Shown here in pieces: positions 15,901 to 24,270 of a DNA stretch of 64,000 bases; positions within the stretch are counted from its first letter, which is position 1, and each line of letters starts with the position of its first letter. Both the position numbers and the translations under genes were made by a program. The notes beneath the pieces are model-generated. The model ran no database searches, had not been told where the DNA came from, and saw only the letters and a list, made by a program, of their open reading frames with translations. The DNA is from VAZQ01 sp045811525 (GTDB lineage Bacteria; Pseudomonadota; Alphaproteobacteria; Rhizobiales; Xanthobacteraceae). The DNA is taken from NCBI GenBank assembly GCA_045811525.1, contig JBJMTV010000040.1, positions 1 through 64,000 of the forward strand, given 5' to 3'.

Positions 15901-16153
15901 AGGATGAAGAGGTGAGCGAGTTGATCCCGGCGATGGTAGACAACTGGCGCTCGATCGGAGCCGCTACGGACGACGCCATGGTTTCCGCGCTCGCGCCCGG
16001 CAATGTCGCGGTGATGGCGATGGTGGGAAAGTCGACCGCCGGCAGCGCAGCCACCGACAACAGCCGATAGGCGAAGACACCAAGGACCAGGATTGAAGCC
16101 GTCACCAGTGTGGTGAGCACCGGCCGGCGAATACAGGTTTCCGACAGCTTCAT
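12950..16153 (-). CDS. RND multidrug efflux permease (MdtB/MdtC-like, HAE1)
   Basis: A 1067-residue inner-membrane proton-driven drug exporter, full length for the family. It begins MKLSETCIRRPVLTTLVTAS with the first membrane helix, and has two repeats of one plus five spans around large periplasmic domains. The transmembrane-4 aspartate pair for proton relay is present in GFVVDDAIVMLENIVRHIEGG. A Gly-rich insert (GGGSVGGGGNAPGAGISGTG) is unusual in the second periplasmic part. Gene order, adaptor then permease with only three bases between them, matches MdtAB(C) systems, but only one permease is present. An outer-membrane partner is not adjacent; TolC at 30728 could serve. Confidence 0.93.
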   Translation of the reverse strand: MKLSETCIRRPVLTTLVTASILVLGVFAYRLLSVAALPAVDFPTIAITATLPGASAETMASSVAAPIERQLSTIAGINSLTSSSSLGITSITIQFDLNRSIDGAALDVQTALSVAQRRLPIEMTTPPSFRKVNPGDFPVLYVSLNSPTLPLSAVNEYGETTLAQQISQLPGVAQVLIYGAQKFAVRVQVDPVAAAARNVSLEDVRSVISKANSNTPVGTLNGPLQSVTLTASGAMSKAEEYRKVVVAYRNGAPIYLDQVARVVNSVENDRIASWFNDNRAVVLAIQRQPDANTVAVVDSVRERLPQYRALVPPSINMEVLNDRSISIRDSVADVQHSLAIAICLVVMVIFLFLRTLSATIIPALAVPVSLIGTCAAMYVFGFSINNMTLLALTLSVGFVVDDAIVMLENIVRHIEGGMRPFEAALKGAREIGFTIISITFSLIAVFIPVLLMGGMVGRVFREFAVTIAVAIIVSGFVSLTLTPMLCARVLRMHHEGEKQNIVLRMFEAMFRGWLRAYEWSLERVIAHKFITLLITMCTLAATVWLYIIIPKGFFPTEDTGFISASSEGASDISFGQMAVLQRQVSALLRADKAVDYVNSTIGAGGPNPTLNQGRMFIALKPRKDRGENATEVIQRLRRTTNMVPGMRVTFQNVQNINITGRISKAEWQYTLTSSDTETLYRVAPEMRDKIAEVPGLADVSIDLYIKNPQMQVEIDREKAAVYGVTIDQVRQELFDAFGARQVATIYTPTNDYQVILESLPQFQADPSQLQNIFVKTNVGGGSVGGGGNAPGAGISGTGVPSGTAIPISAVARMVPTVGPLQVNHQGNQPAVTISFNLLPGFSLGQAQDAVRQIERDSRLPITVNTGFQGGAQVFQESLKGQGILVLAAIFAAYVVLGVLYESFIHPITIISGLPSAGVGALLVLMLFKMDLSVIAMIGIVMLVGIVKKNAIMMIDFAVERRRVGLSAEAAIREAAVLRFRPIMMTTFAAIFGTLPIALGTGAGAELRQPLGVAVVGGLVLSQLLTLYITPVVYIYLDRVDRMLKRRLEPQLREVTEHAERPTAIAAE

Positions 16154-16156
16154 CCG

Positions 16157-17329
16157 CTACGACCCCGCCTTGGGGCCGCGCACGGCCACCTTGGTCCCTT
16201 CGGAAAGTTGAAGCTGGCCGTTGGTGACCACTGTCTCACCGCCATTGAGACCGCTTGCGATCACGGACTCAGCGCCAACGGACCGCGCAACGGTGACCGG
16301 CTGCACTTTGGCAGTCCCGTCGACAACGGCGAAGACGTAGCTGCCGGTCTGGCTCACCTGCACCGCAGCGGAGGGCACCGCGACCGCGTCCTCCTCACGC
16401 AACGTCAACTGCACGTTCACAAGAGTGCCGGGCCAGAGAAGCTCGTCCTGGTTCGGCATGGTGGCTCGCACCGGCACCGTACCCGTGGGTGCGTCCACGC
16501 TGTTCTCGATCATGGTGACTTGGCCAGTGGCGCGCCGCGGATCGCCAGGAATGATCGCCTCGATGCTGGCGCTCTCATTGGTCAGCGCCTGCCGCAAGTC
16601 TGGCAAATAGCCCTGCGCCAGCGCGAAGGTCACGTAGACCGGAGCCACCTGAATGACGGTCGCGAGCGGCGCCACATCAGCCTGGCGGACGAAATTGCCG
16701 ACCTTGACGGCGGCCATGCTGGCGCGCCCGGTGATGGGGGCGCGGATCGAGCAGTAGCTCAACTGAATGTTGAGGTTGTCGAGCTGTGCCTGGTTCGAAT
16801 CCACCGACGAACGCCAGATGTTCACCTGGGTGCGGGCATTGTTCAGCGTGACCTGGGTGGTCGCGTTCTTGGCGAGGAGCTCGGCGTAGCGCGCGACGTC
16901 GCGCTCAGCCTGCTCGAGCTGCGCCTTCGCGCCATCGAGCTGCCCCTGCACCTGCTTGATCTGCGCCTCGAGCGTGCGGCTGTCGAGCGTGAACAGCAGG
17001 TCGCCCTGCTTGACGATGGCACCGTCGCGGAAATGCACGCCGACGATCTCGCTGTCGATGCGGCTCTTGATGGCAACGCTGTGGATCGGTGTCACATTGC
17101 CCAGCGCCTCGACGCGCACAGGCACCATCTTTCGCTCGGCCACGGCGACCTCGACGGGAACGGCGCGGGGGCCGGCTTGCCGGGGCGCCTCCGCATTGGC
17201 GCCGCCCGGCCAGAGTTGCGTGACCCGCGCCCAAGTGGCGCGGGGGGAATCCGGATACTGGACGGCAGCGGCAATGCCGGCTGCGGCAACGGCGACAAGC
17301 GCCACCAGCACCACTCTTCGTTTGCTCAT
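16157..17329 (-). CDS. RND efflux periplasmic adaptor (MdtA-like)
   Basis: A 390-residue membrane-fusion protein linking the permease to an outer-membrane channel. From the ATG at 17329 the N-terminus MSKRRVVLVALVAVAAAGIAAA is a membrane anchor. The lipoyl-like half motifs (PVRVEALGNVTPIHSVAIKSRI, SYCSIRAPITGRASM) flank a coiled-coil hairpin (QVQGQLDGAKAQLEQAERDV to NLNIQLS). An in-frame start at 17383 would add 18 residues before the anchor and is less likely. It precedes the permease gene by three bases in one operon. Confidence 0.9.
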   Translation of the reverse strand: MSKRRVVLVALVAVAAAGIAAAVQYPDSPRATWARVTQLWPGGANAEAPRQAGPRAVPVEVAVAERKMVPVRVEALGNVTPIHSVAIKSRIDSEIVGVHFRDGAIVKQGDLLFTLDSRTLEAQIKQVQGQLDGAKAQLEQAERDVARYAELLAKNATTQVTLNNARTQVNIWRSSVDSNQAQLDNLNIQLSYCSIRAPITGRASMAAVKVGNFVRQADVAPLATVIQVAPVYVTFALAQGYLPDLRQALTNESASIEAIIPGDPRRATGQVTMIENSVDAPTGTVPVRATMPNQDELLWPGTLVNVQLTLREEDAVAVPSAAVQVSQTGSYVFAVVDGTAKVQPVTVARSVGAESVIASGLNGGETVVTNGQLQLSEGTKVAVRGPKAGS

Positions 17330-17543
17330 TGACAGTCGCCGCGGCGTCCGTTGGGTGCCGATCCCTTGCAAAAACGCCGCCAACTCGATTCCCGGTTATA
17401 AGGCGAGCGGCTCGTTCTAACATATCCCTGCGAGTGGTGCATCCGGCACGACGCTCGGAAACCATAAAAACGTCGTAACCTTTGGCCCTTACGCAGCCTG
17501 TTTCGCCCTCTTCCGCACCTGCAGGAACGCCAGGAGACGCCGC

Positions 17544-18380
17544 ATGCGCATCGCAACCTGGAATGTCAATTCCATCAAGCAACGGATGGATAATCTCACG
17601 GCTTGGCTGGCCGAGCGCCAGCCTGACCTCGTCTGTCTGCAGGAAACCAAGTGCGTGGACGAGGCGTTCCCGCGCGATGTCATCGAGGGCCTCGGATATA
17701 ATGTCGCCACCCATGGTCAGAAGGCGTTCAATGGGGTGGCGCTGCTATCGAGGGTTCCGTTCGACGAGGTCACGGCTCGACTGCCGGGAGATGATCTTGA
17801 CGATCACGCCCGCTTCCTCGAGGCGGTCGTCTCGACAGCGGCGGGTGCGCTGCGCGTCGCCACCATTTATCTGCCTAACGGCAATCCCCCGGAGAGCGAC
17901 AAATATTCTTACAAGATCAGCTGGATGGATCGGTTGATCGAGTTTGCGGCAAGCCGCCTCCAACTCGAGGAGCCGCTGGTCTTGGCGGGCGATTTCAACG
18001 TGATCCCGACCGACCTCGACGCCCGACACCCGACGCACTGGGTGGGCGACGCATTATTCCAGCCGCGCACGCGGGAGAAATTCCGTGCCCTCTGCAACCT
18101 CGGCTTCACGGATGCGATCCGCGCCGGCTGCGACGGGCCAGGTCCCTTTACCTTCTGGGACTATCAGGCCGGGGCTTGGCAGAAGAATGACGGCATTCGC
18201 ATCGACCATTTGTTGCTGTCCCCGCAAGCGGCTGACCAGCTTCTCGCGGCCGGCGTCGACCGCCACGTACGGGCATGGGAAAAGCCTTCGGATCACGTCC
18301 CGGTGTGGGCCGACCTCGCGATCGCGCTGCGCGACGGCGCGCCCCAGCAGCCTGATCGAGCGGATCGGCTCAACGCTTGA
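17544..18380 (+). CDS. xthA: Exodeoxyribonuclease III
   Basis: A 278-residue AP endonuclease / 3'-5' exonuclease that repairs abasic sites. It begins MRIATWNVNSIKQR with the metal-binding Asn7; QETK provides Glu34. The central part has IYLPNGNP and AGDFNVIPTDLD, with catalytic Asp and Asn. The end carries IRIDHLLLS and the catalytic His in KPSDHVPVWADL. Length and order of motifs are normal. It is divergent from the RND adaptor gene, and its last 11 bases overlap the end of the convergent porin gene. Confidence 0.95.
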   Translation: MRIATWNVNSIKQRMDNLTAWLAERQPDLVCLQETKCVDEAFPRDVIEGLGYNVATHGQKAFNGVALLSRVPFDEVTARLPGDDLDDHARFLEAVVSTAAGALRVATIYLPNGNPPESDKYSYKISWMDRLIEFAASRLQLEEPLVLAGDFNVIPTDLDARHPTHWVGDALFQPRTREKFRALCNLGFTDAIRAGCDGPGPFTFWDYQAGAWQKNDGIRIDHLLLSPQAADQLLAAGVDRHVRAWEKPSDHVPVWADLAIALRDGAPQQPDRADRLNA

Positions 18381-19149
18381 AGAAGGGGTCCAGCACGCTC
18401 CACGGCAGCTTGTAATTCACCCCGACGCGGACGATGTGCTCATCGAGGTTCAGCCGCTGGTTGCTGGGAAAGCCAGGAGTTGGCGCCGGGTTGAAGTAGG
18501 ATTTGTCCTGCAATCCGACATAGAGGTACTCGACCTTCGCGGTCCAATCCGGGTTGAGCTTGACCTCGACGCCGCCTCCGGCCGTCAACCCCCAGTGCCA
18601 CTGGCTTTGGCCGATGCTGGCCGTGGGGCCCTGGATGAGGTGGTGCACGTCCGCTACCGCAGCGCCCGCTGTGGCATAGAACAGCCAGTTGTCCTGGGCA
18701 TAGCCGACGCGACCGCGGAAGGTTGAAAGCCAGCGCTCGCGCACCTCGTTGCTGAAAGCGCCATTAGGCGGGAATTCGAAGGCGCTGCCACGCTTGGCAA
18801 CGGCCGATGTGTCCGCCTCGAAGCCCACCACCGCCGGCCCATTCTGCACATTGAAGCCGGCAGTGACACCTATGATCCCGCCCTCGAGATCGATACGTGG
18901 TGCCTGGTCCACTCCGGTGACGTCAGAGCGGACGACCGCACTGCCCCAGGCGCCGCCACCGGCAACGCCCACATAAGCGCCCGTCCAATTCGGGACGACC
19001 GCCATAGGCGCCTTGTAGATGGGGGCGACGCTTAGGTCTGCGGCCGCCGCAGGCGCCAGGAAAGCCGACACGAGTAGCCATGCCGCCGCGGCCGTGCTCG
19101 CGCACAGCCACGGTTTGATCAAGAACCTCGCCAGAGGGCGTTCCTGCAT
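18370..19149 (-). CDS. Outer-membrane beta-barrel protein (Omp25/31-like porin family)
   Basis: A 259-residue protein with a signal peptide (LCASTAAAAWLLVSAFLAPAAAA) and the rhizobial small-porin opening APIYKAPMAVVPNWTGAYVGVAGGGAWG. Alternating strands follow: FNVQNGPAVVGFEADTS, GRVGYAQDNWLFYATAGAAVAD, WGLTAGGGVEVKLNPDWTAKVEYLY. It closes with EHIVRVGVNYKL. This is the eight-stranded barrel pattern of Omp25/Omp31. The C-terminus extends past the last strand by about a dozen residues. The 3' end overlaps xthA by 11 bases tail to tail. Confidence 0.88.
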   Translation of the reverse strand: MQERPLARFLIKPWLCASTAAAAWLLVSAFLAPAAAADLSVAPIYKAPMAVVPNWTGAYVGVAGGGAWGSAVVRSDVTGVDQAPRIDLEGGIIGVTAGFNVQNGPAVVGFEADTSAVAKRGSAFEFPPNGAFSNEVRERWLSTFRGRVGYAQDNWLFYATAGAAVADVHHLIQGPTASIGQSQWHWGLTAGGGVEVKLNPDWTAKVEYLYVGLQDKSYFNPAPTPGFPSNQRLNLDEHIVRVGVNYKLPWSVLDPFFKR

Positions 19150-19248
19150 GCGGATGAAGATACGCGTCCAGGCCGTTCCGGTCTATCAAAGCACGCGGTC
19201 GGCGGGCCGATTCCGGGAAGGGTGTGGCCGCGCGGCCACACGGCGGGT

Positions 19249-20172
19249 TCACTCGCGCCGGCTTTTGAGCCAATCCGTGAGGTATTTGTGTGCCAGCGCC
19301 TTTTCGCTGTCGTTGGCGCTCGAGATTGCGCTCGCATGCATCTCGGCAATCCAAGGCTCGTTCGGAGCGGCTGATTCCTTGGCTACCGTCAGCCAGAACA
19401 GCCCACGCGCGGCCTGTCGCGCTACTTGGTCACCCTTGAACAGCATAGTGCCCAACAGGGCTTGCGCCCGGTGTTCGCCATTATTCGCGGAGAGTGCGAG
19501 CCAGCGGGCGGCGGTGATGGCGTCGTGTGGTGCACCCCTGCCCTCCAGGTAAAGCAGCGCGAGGTAGTACTGCGCCTCGGGGTCACGGTAAAAAGCCGCG
19601 GCTTCACGGAACATCTCGCGGGCGACGTTCGGGTCGGCCCGCAGCGTTCCCGGAATGCCGTCAAGGTGGAAAAGGCCTAGGGCCACGAAGGCGTTGGCGA
19701 CGAAGCGGCTGTTCGCGCTGTTGTCGTCAGTGTGGCTGCGCGTGAGGCGTCGGAAGTACTCGTAAGCGCGGGGCTTGCTCATCTTCACGCCATCGCCGTC
19801 AGCGTACATGCGGCCAAGCTTCCAGATTGCGCCAGGGACTCCCTGCTCGGCGGCATATTCGAGCTCCAGGATCGCTTGGTCGGTGCGGCCTTGGCGCAGC
19901 GCGTGGGTGCCGGCGCGGAAAGCGTCCTGCGGCGAGGGCAATGCCCCACTCGGGGCGGGGAGCACGAGCGGCGCCACAGAAGACCCCGGCACCGCAGCAA
20001 GCGGCGAGGCGCTGCCCAGCGATGGCTCGAGGCTCACTCCCGCCGATCCCGGCAAGGGGAGCGCAACACTCGCACCTTCCGGAGTGCGCGTGCCGTCGAA
20101 GCTCACTGCCGGCGAGAAGGCGAAGGCCAGGCCGAGCAAGCCGATCGCGGCCATGACGCTAGATGTCCGCAT
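19249..20172 (-). CDS. exoR: Periplasmic Sel1-repeat protein, ExoR-like
   Basis: A 307-residue exported protein with Sel1/TPR-like repeats. From the ATG at 20172 it has a signal sequence (MAAIGLLGLAFAFSPAVSFDG), a Pro/Ala/Ser-rich linker, then AFRAGTHALRQGRTDQAILEL, AAEQGVPGAIWKLGRMYADGDGV, PEAQYYLALLYLEGRGAP and RAQALLGTMLFKGD. The order matches ExoR, the periplasmic inhibitor of the ExoS/ChvI two-component system in rhizobia, though it is about 40 residues longer because of the linker. The name rests on pattern memory; a generic Sel1 protein is the alternative. It overlaps the ilvD end by 14 bases. Confidence 0.65.
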   Translation of the reverse strand: MRTSSVMAAIGLLGLAFAFSPAVSFDGTRTPEGASVALPLPGSAGVSLEPSLGSASPLAAVPGSSVAPLVLPAPSGALPSPQDAFRAGTHALRQGRTDQAILELEYAAEQGVPGAIWKLGRMYADGDGVKMSKPRAYEYFRRLTRSHTDDNSANSRFVANAFVALGLFHLDGIPGTLRADPNVAREMFREAAAFYRDPEAQYYLALLYLEGRGAPHDAITAARWLALSANNGEHRAQALLGTMLFKGDQVARQAARGLFWLTVAKESAAPNEPWIAEMHASAISSANDSEKALAHKYLTDWLKSRRE

Positions 20173-21883
20173 AGCACGTCTTCTCGGCTGCAGCGCCAGG
20201 GTGAGTGACGGCGCCATGGCGCGCGGAGCCCACCTGCTCGGCATACTTCCAAAGATATCCAGAGGTGCCCTCGGGCGAGCGCGGGCGCCAAGTCTTGCCG
20301 CGGGCGCTGAGCTCGCTCTTCGTCAACTCGACGTCGAGAGTGCCCTTCACCGCGTCGATAGCAATCATGTCGCCGTCGCGGACAAACGCGATCGGTCCAC
20401 CCACGGCAGCTTCCGGCCCAACATGGCCGATGCAGAAGCCGCGCGTCGCTCCAGAAAATCGTCCGTCGGTGATCAGGGCAACCTTGCCGCCCATACCTTG
20501 CCCATAAAGGGCCGCGGTGGTCGCCAACATCTCCCGCATCCCGGGGCCGCCTTTCGGCCCTTCGTAGCGGATCACGAGCACATCGCCTTCCCTGTACTTC
20601 TTGTTCTTTACGGCCTTGAAGCACGCTTCCTCCCCGTCAAAGCAGCGTGCCGGACCTCTGAATTTGAACTCCGCCATCCCGGCAACCTTAACGATCGCGC
20701 CCTCCGGCGCGAGGTTGCCACGCAACCCGACGACGCCGCCCGTGGCGGAGAGCGGCTTGTCGGCGGGGCGGACCACGTCCTGGTCCTTATTCCACTTCAC
20801 CTTCTTGAGGTTCTCGGCGACCGTACGCCCAGTTACGGTCAAGCACTCGCCATGAAGAAATCCATGGTCGAGGAGTGTCCTCATCAGCAGCGGAACGCCA
20901 CCAGCTTCAAACATATCTTTGGCGACATAACGGCCGCCCGGCTTCAGATCGGCGATGTAGGGAGTCTTTTTGAAGATTTCTGCGACATCGAACAGGTCGA
21001 ACTCGAGGCCGCATTCGTGCGCGATGGCCGGCAGATGCAGCGCAGCATTCGTCGACCCACCAGAAGCTGAAACGACGGCAGCGGCATTCTCGAGCGCCAA
21101 GCGGGTGACGATGTCGCGCGGGCGGATGCCTCCCTTGATGAGTGCAACCACCTGCTCACCCGCAGTCATGCAAAAGGCGTCGCGAATCTCATAGGGCGCC
21201 GGTGCGCCTGCCGAGTAGGGCAAGGCGAGCCCGATGGCCTCCGAGACCGTAGCCATAGTGTTGGCGGTAAACTGCGCCCCGCACGCGCCGGCGGAAGGGC
21301 ACGCATTCTGCTCGAGCGTGTCGAGATCGCTGTCGGACATCTGGCCGACCGAGTGCTTGCCGACAGCCTCGAACACATCCTGAATAGTGACCGGCTGGCC
21401 TTTGAATCTGCCGGGCAGGATTGAGCCCCCGTAGATGAACACCGACGGGACATTCAGGCGGCACATCGCCATCATCATGCCCGGGAGTGACTTGTCGCAA
21501 CCGGCGAGCCCGACCAGAGCGTCGTAGCCATGACCGCGGATGGTAAGCTCGACCGAGTCGGCGATGACCTCGCGCGAGGGCAATGACGACTTCATGCCCT
21601 CGTGCACCATGGCAATGCCGTCAGTAACGGTGATGGTGCAGAACTCGCGCGGCGTGGCCCCTGCCGCAGCAACCCCCTTCTTCACCGCTTGCGCCTGGCG
21701 CATCAGCGAGATGTTGCACGGCGCCGCCTCGTTCCAGCAGCTGGCCACCCCAACGAAGGGCTGATGGATCTGCGCACGCGTCAGCCCCATGGCATAGTAG
21801 TAGGAGCGATGCGGCGCGCGCTCGGGCCCCTCCGTGACATGCCGGCTCGGCAGCTTGGCCTTCAGGTTGGTTTTCGCGTCCAT
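20159..21883 (-). CDS. ilvD: Dihydroxy-acid dehydratase
   Basis: A 574-residue iron-sulfur dehydratase of branched-chain amino-acid synthesis. Signature segments are GVASCWNEAAPCN and LVGLAGCDKSLPGMMMAM, with cluster cysteines, then CPSAGACGAQFTANTMA, SGGSTNAALHLPAIA, DGRFSGATRGFCIGHVGPEA and the end TSGYLWKYAEQVGSA. The ATG at 21883 (MDAKTNLKAKLPSRHVT) is chosen because the open frame upstream has no conserved character. The ExoR-like gene follows with a 14-base overlap. Confidence 0.96.
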   Translation of the reverse strand: MDAKTNLKAKLPSRHVTEGPERAPHRSYYYAMGLTRAQIHQPFVGVASCWNEAAPCNISLMRQAQAVKKGVAAAGATPREFCTITVTDGIAMVHEGMKSSLPSREVIADSVELTIRGHGYDALVGLAGCDKSLPGMMMAMCRLNVPSVFIYGGSILPGRFKGQPVTIQDVFEAVGKHSVGQMSDSDLDTLEQNACPSAGACGAQFTANTMATVSEAIGLALPYSAGAPAPYEIRDAFCMTAGEQVVALIKGGIRPRDIVTRLALENAAAVVSASGGSTNAALHLPAIAHECGLEFDLFDVAEIFKKTPYIADLKPGGRYVAKDMFEAGGVPLLMRTLLDHGFLHGECLTVTGRTVAENLKKVKWNKDQDVVRPADKPLSATGGVVGLRGNLAPEGAIVKVAGMAEFKFRGPARCFDGEEACFKAVKNKKYREGDVLVIRYEGPKGGPGMREMLATTAALYGQGMGGKVALITDGRFSGATRGFCIGHVGPEAAVGGPIAFVRDGDMIAIDAVKGTLDVELTKSELSARGKTWRPRSPEGTSGYLWKYAEQVGSARHGAVTHPGAAAEKTCYADI

Positions 21884-22141
21884 TGACCGGTCTTCATTTG
21901 CGCTCGGGTTGGCAGCGGCCCGCCTCGGAACCGGCGCGCCGATTGGTTTCATGGGAGTCGATGGCCAAAAGGGGGCGGCGACGAGCCGGAATACCGTCTA
22001 TCGCTCAATGTTTTAGCTTTGTTGCTCACAAGCCACAGGATTAACATTCACTTAATGGGGAAAGTCACACCGGGACACCATGGCCAGCCCGTCGCCTGTC
22101 CCAAATGACGTTGTGAAAGCCATCGCGTCGGCGCGCATAAC

Positions 22142-22861
22142 TCACTGGGGGATGCGGAATTCTGGATCGAAGCCGAGGTCACGGCGGGCCTTGTCGATGG
22201 CAACAATTCCATCATCGTCGGCGATGTTGTAGATGCCGGGAAGGCCACAGGAGAGAGCGAGTAGTGCTGCTTGCGCGGCAGCGTCGATGTGCAGGCTTGG
22301 CTTGCGGACGGGGCGGTCCGACCAAGTGCCGGGTCCGTAGAAAAGGCCATAGCGCAGCACGATCGCTGCGACGAAATCCGTAAGAACCATCTCCTCCATG
22401 GCCGCCGCAGCGCCGATTGTCACTGCGCGCGCGGGGTCCGACAAGTTCAATGGATGCGTCTCGGGATGTGGCTCCCCGCCGGGGGCGTAGCCGAACGCGA
22501 TGCTCTGGAGGACGAACCGAGTTGTGCCTGCAGCGAGAGCGGCCGCAACCAGGTTGCGGGTGCCCTCGATGCGGATGCGCGCGTTCGCCGCGTACGCTGC
22601 CGCGAGACGCGTCTCGTCGAGCTCGCGCGGCAAATCGGTGAGCTGATGAATGACCACGTCGGGCGCCGAGGCAACTACTGCGTCGCGAAGCGGCTTCGCG
22701 TCGAACACATCCACCAGGAGAGGGGTGGCCCCGACTTGAGCGAGCTCTTCGCCACGCTGCGGCGAACGGGTGGTACCGGTGACGCTGTGGCCCGCCCGCA
22801 GCAGCAGCGGCACAAGACGCCGACCGATGGCGCCCGCAGCGCCGGCCAGGAATATTTTCAT
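22142..22861 (-). CDS. NAD-dependent epimerase/dehydratase family protein
   Basis: A 239-residue Rossmann protein. From the ATG at 22861 it starts MKIFLAGAAGAIGRRLVPLL with the GxxGxxG nucleotide-binding loop, followed by HSVTGTTRSPQRGEEL, VVIHQLTDLPREL and YGLFYGPGTW. The classic YxxxK pair of extended dehydrogenases is not clear; the family contains many such atypical members. The substrate cannot be named. It is divergent from the glycosylase gene at 22921 with 59 bases between starts. Confidence 0.82.
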   Translation of the reverse strand: MKIFLAGAAGAIGRRLVPLLLRAGHSVTGTTRSPQRGEELAQVGATPLLVDVFDAKPLRDAVVASAPDVVIHQLTDLPRELDETRLAAAYAANARIRIEGTRNLVAAALAAGTTRFVLQSIAFGYAPGGEPHPETHPLNLSDPARAVTIGAAAAMEEMVLTDFVAAIVLRYGLFYGPGTWSDRPVRKPSLHIDAAAQAALLALSCGLPGIYNIADDDGIVAIDKARRDLGFDPEFRIPQ

Positions 22862-22876
22862 GTAAGCCTCATGCAT

Positions 22877-22902
22877 CGTGCATGCGCAGGCGTCGTGCAT
22901 GC
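22877..22902. repeat. Direct repeat CGTGCATGC in a divergent promoter region
   Basis: CGTGCATGC occurs at 22877-22885 and again at 22894-22902, 17 bases apart, each containing the palindrome GCATGC. The pair lies between two divergent starts (22861 and 22921) and could be a regulator binding site. The composition is simple enough that chance cannot be excluded. Confidence 0.3.
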
Positions 22903-22920
22903 CGAGGATAGAGGTAAGCT

Positions 22921-23490
22921 ATGGCGAGGCAGCTCCGTGCCAGCTTCTTTGCCCGCAGCGTCCACGCGGTTGCGCCCGATCTCATTGGTGCGACGCTGCT
23001 GGTAAGCGGCGTCGGCGGCATCATCGTCGAGGTCGAGGCCTATCACCAGAGCGATCCCGCCGCACACTCATTCCGTGGCCCGACCGAGCGCAACGCTGTG
23101 ATGTTCGGCCCGCCGGGTTACGCCTATGTCTATCGGTCCTATGGAATTCATTGGTGCCTGAACTTCGTGTGCGAGCCTGCGGGGGCGGCCAGTGCGGTGC
23201 TGGTGCGCGCGCTTGCCCCCACGCACCGCATCGCGACGATGCGCCGGCGTCGGGGCGGCGCGGAAAATCGGCTGCTGTGCGCGGGTCCAGGTCGGCTGTG
23301 TCAGGCGCTCTCGATTACTCACGCGCATAATGGGCTTCCACTCACACGGCCGCCCTTTCAGCTGCTTGCGCGCAGTGAAACGGTCGAGATTGCCGTGGGC
23401 GCGCGCATCGGTATCAGCCAGGCCGTGGATCGCCCCTGGCGCTATGGCCTCAAGGGCTCGCCTTTCCTGAGCAAGCCGTTCAGGCCGTAG
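22921..23490 (+). CDS. mpg: DNA-3-methyladenine glycosylase (AAG/Mpg type)
   Basis: A 189-residue base-excision repair enzyme that removes alkylated purines. Family motifs are PDLIGATLLV, VEVEAYHQSDPAAHSFRGPTERNAVMFGPPGYAYVYRSYGIHWCLNFVCE, with the catalytic Glu-Ala-Tyr and the His-Ser-F-G patch, then AVLVRAL, GPGRLCQALSI and GSPFLSKP at the end. Length is normal. It is divergent from the epimerase gene and no clear operon partner is present. Confidence 0.93.
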   Translation: MARQLRASFFARSVHAVAPDLIGATLLVSGVGGIIVEVEAYHQSDPAAHSFRGPTERNAVMFGPPGYAYVYRSYGIHWCLNFVCEPAGAASAVLVRALAPTHRIATMRRRRGGAENRLLCAGPGRLCQALSITHAHNGLPLTRPPFQLLARSETVEIAVGARIGISQAVDRPWRYGLKGSPFLSKPFRP

Positions 23491-23537
23491 GGTCCCATTG
23501 CGAAGCTCAGTGTTTTCGCACCCGAAGCTCGCGCCCG

Positions 23538-24260
23538 CTACGAGCGCGGCAAGCGATGCAGACCGGCGCGCCACTCCAGATCGAGGAGGAGCCCGGCAGG
23601 AAGCGTCGCCAAAACCGGCGAGGTCGGCACGCCCGCGGCATCAAGGAGGTCAGCCACCCAATGGTTGCAGACCATGAACACATTGAAAGTGCCGTTTGCG
23701 CGAAAGAACAGGCTTGTCCCGTAGAGCCCGCGCCCAAGCTCCTGCGGCAGGCCGCTTTGGCCGCGGGCAAAAGTAGCGTCGAGCTTCCTCACCATGCGGG
23801 CGAAACCGACGCTGCCCAGGGTCACGGAAACGAGATCGGCGCGCGGGAAAGTGGCACGCGGGTCCACCAACCCGGCGACGTGCAGCACCGACGAATTGCC
23901 GGGGCGGAAGAGAGCCCGGAGCGCAAGGGGCAGGCTCGACCAATCAAACACCGGCACTCCTTGGTAGAACGCTTCCTCGCCCCAGCCGATCTCCAGCCGC
24001 TCGAATCCAGCGAATCGGCTCATCGCGTAGGCCACCGCCGCAAGACCATGCCGCGCTGCCTCTACTGCAGCTTCGTCGACGGAAATGATGATGCCGGCAT
24101 GATAGCCATGGCTGACCAGAACTATTTCATGCGTGGCCTCGCCGGCGTGCGCCGGCCACAAGCTCTTATCGCCGCGGCGCGCGCTCGCCCCGACCGCAAC
24201 GGCCAGCACTGCCAGGGTGAGCAGCAGGCCGAGCGCAAAGCGTCTGACGAAGCTGCGCAT
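23538..24260 (-). CDS. DUF2459 / TIGR02117 family membrane-anchored protein
   Basis: A 240-residue protein with one N-terminal membrane anchor (FALGLLLTLAVLAVAVGAS) and a periplasmic domain of the DUF2459 type: EIVLVSHGYHAGIIIS, FERLEIGWGEEAFYQG, SSVLHVAGLV and GTFNVFMVCNHWVADLLDAAG. The conserved His, Glu and Cys residues suggest an enzyme, possibly a papain-like hydrolase, but no activity is established. The ATG at 24260 is chosen as it begins the anchor directly. It lies ten bases after the MFS gene, in the valS-led operon. Confidence 0.78.
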   Translation of the reverse strand: MRSFVRRFALGLLLTLAVLAVAVGASARRGDKSLWPAHAGEATHEIVLVSHGYHAGIIISVDEAAVEAARHGLAAVAYAMSRFAGFERLEIGWGEEAFYQGVPVFDWSSLPLALRALFRPGNSSVLHVAGLVDPRATFPRADLVSVTLGSVGFARMVRKLDATFARGQSGLPQELGRGLYGTSLFFRANGTFNVFMVCNHWVADLLDAAGVPTSPVLATLPAGLLLDLEWRAGLHRLPRS

Positions 24261-24270
24261 CGCCCATCCG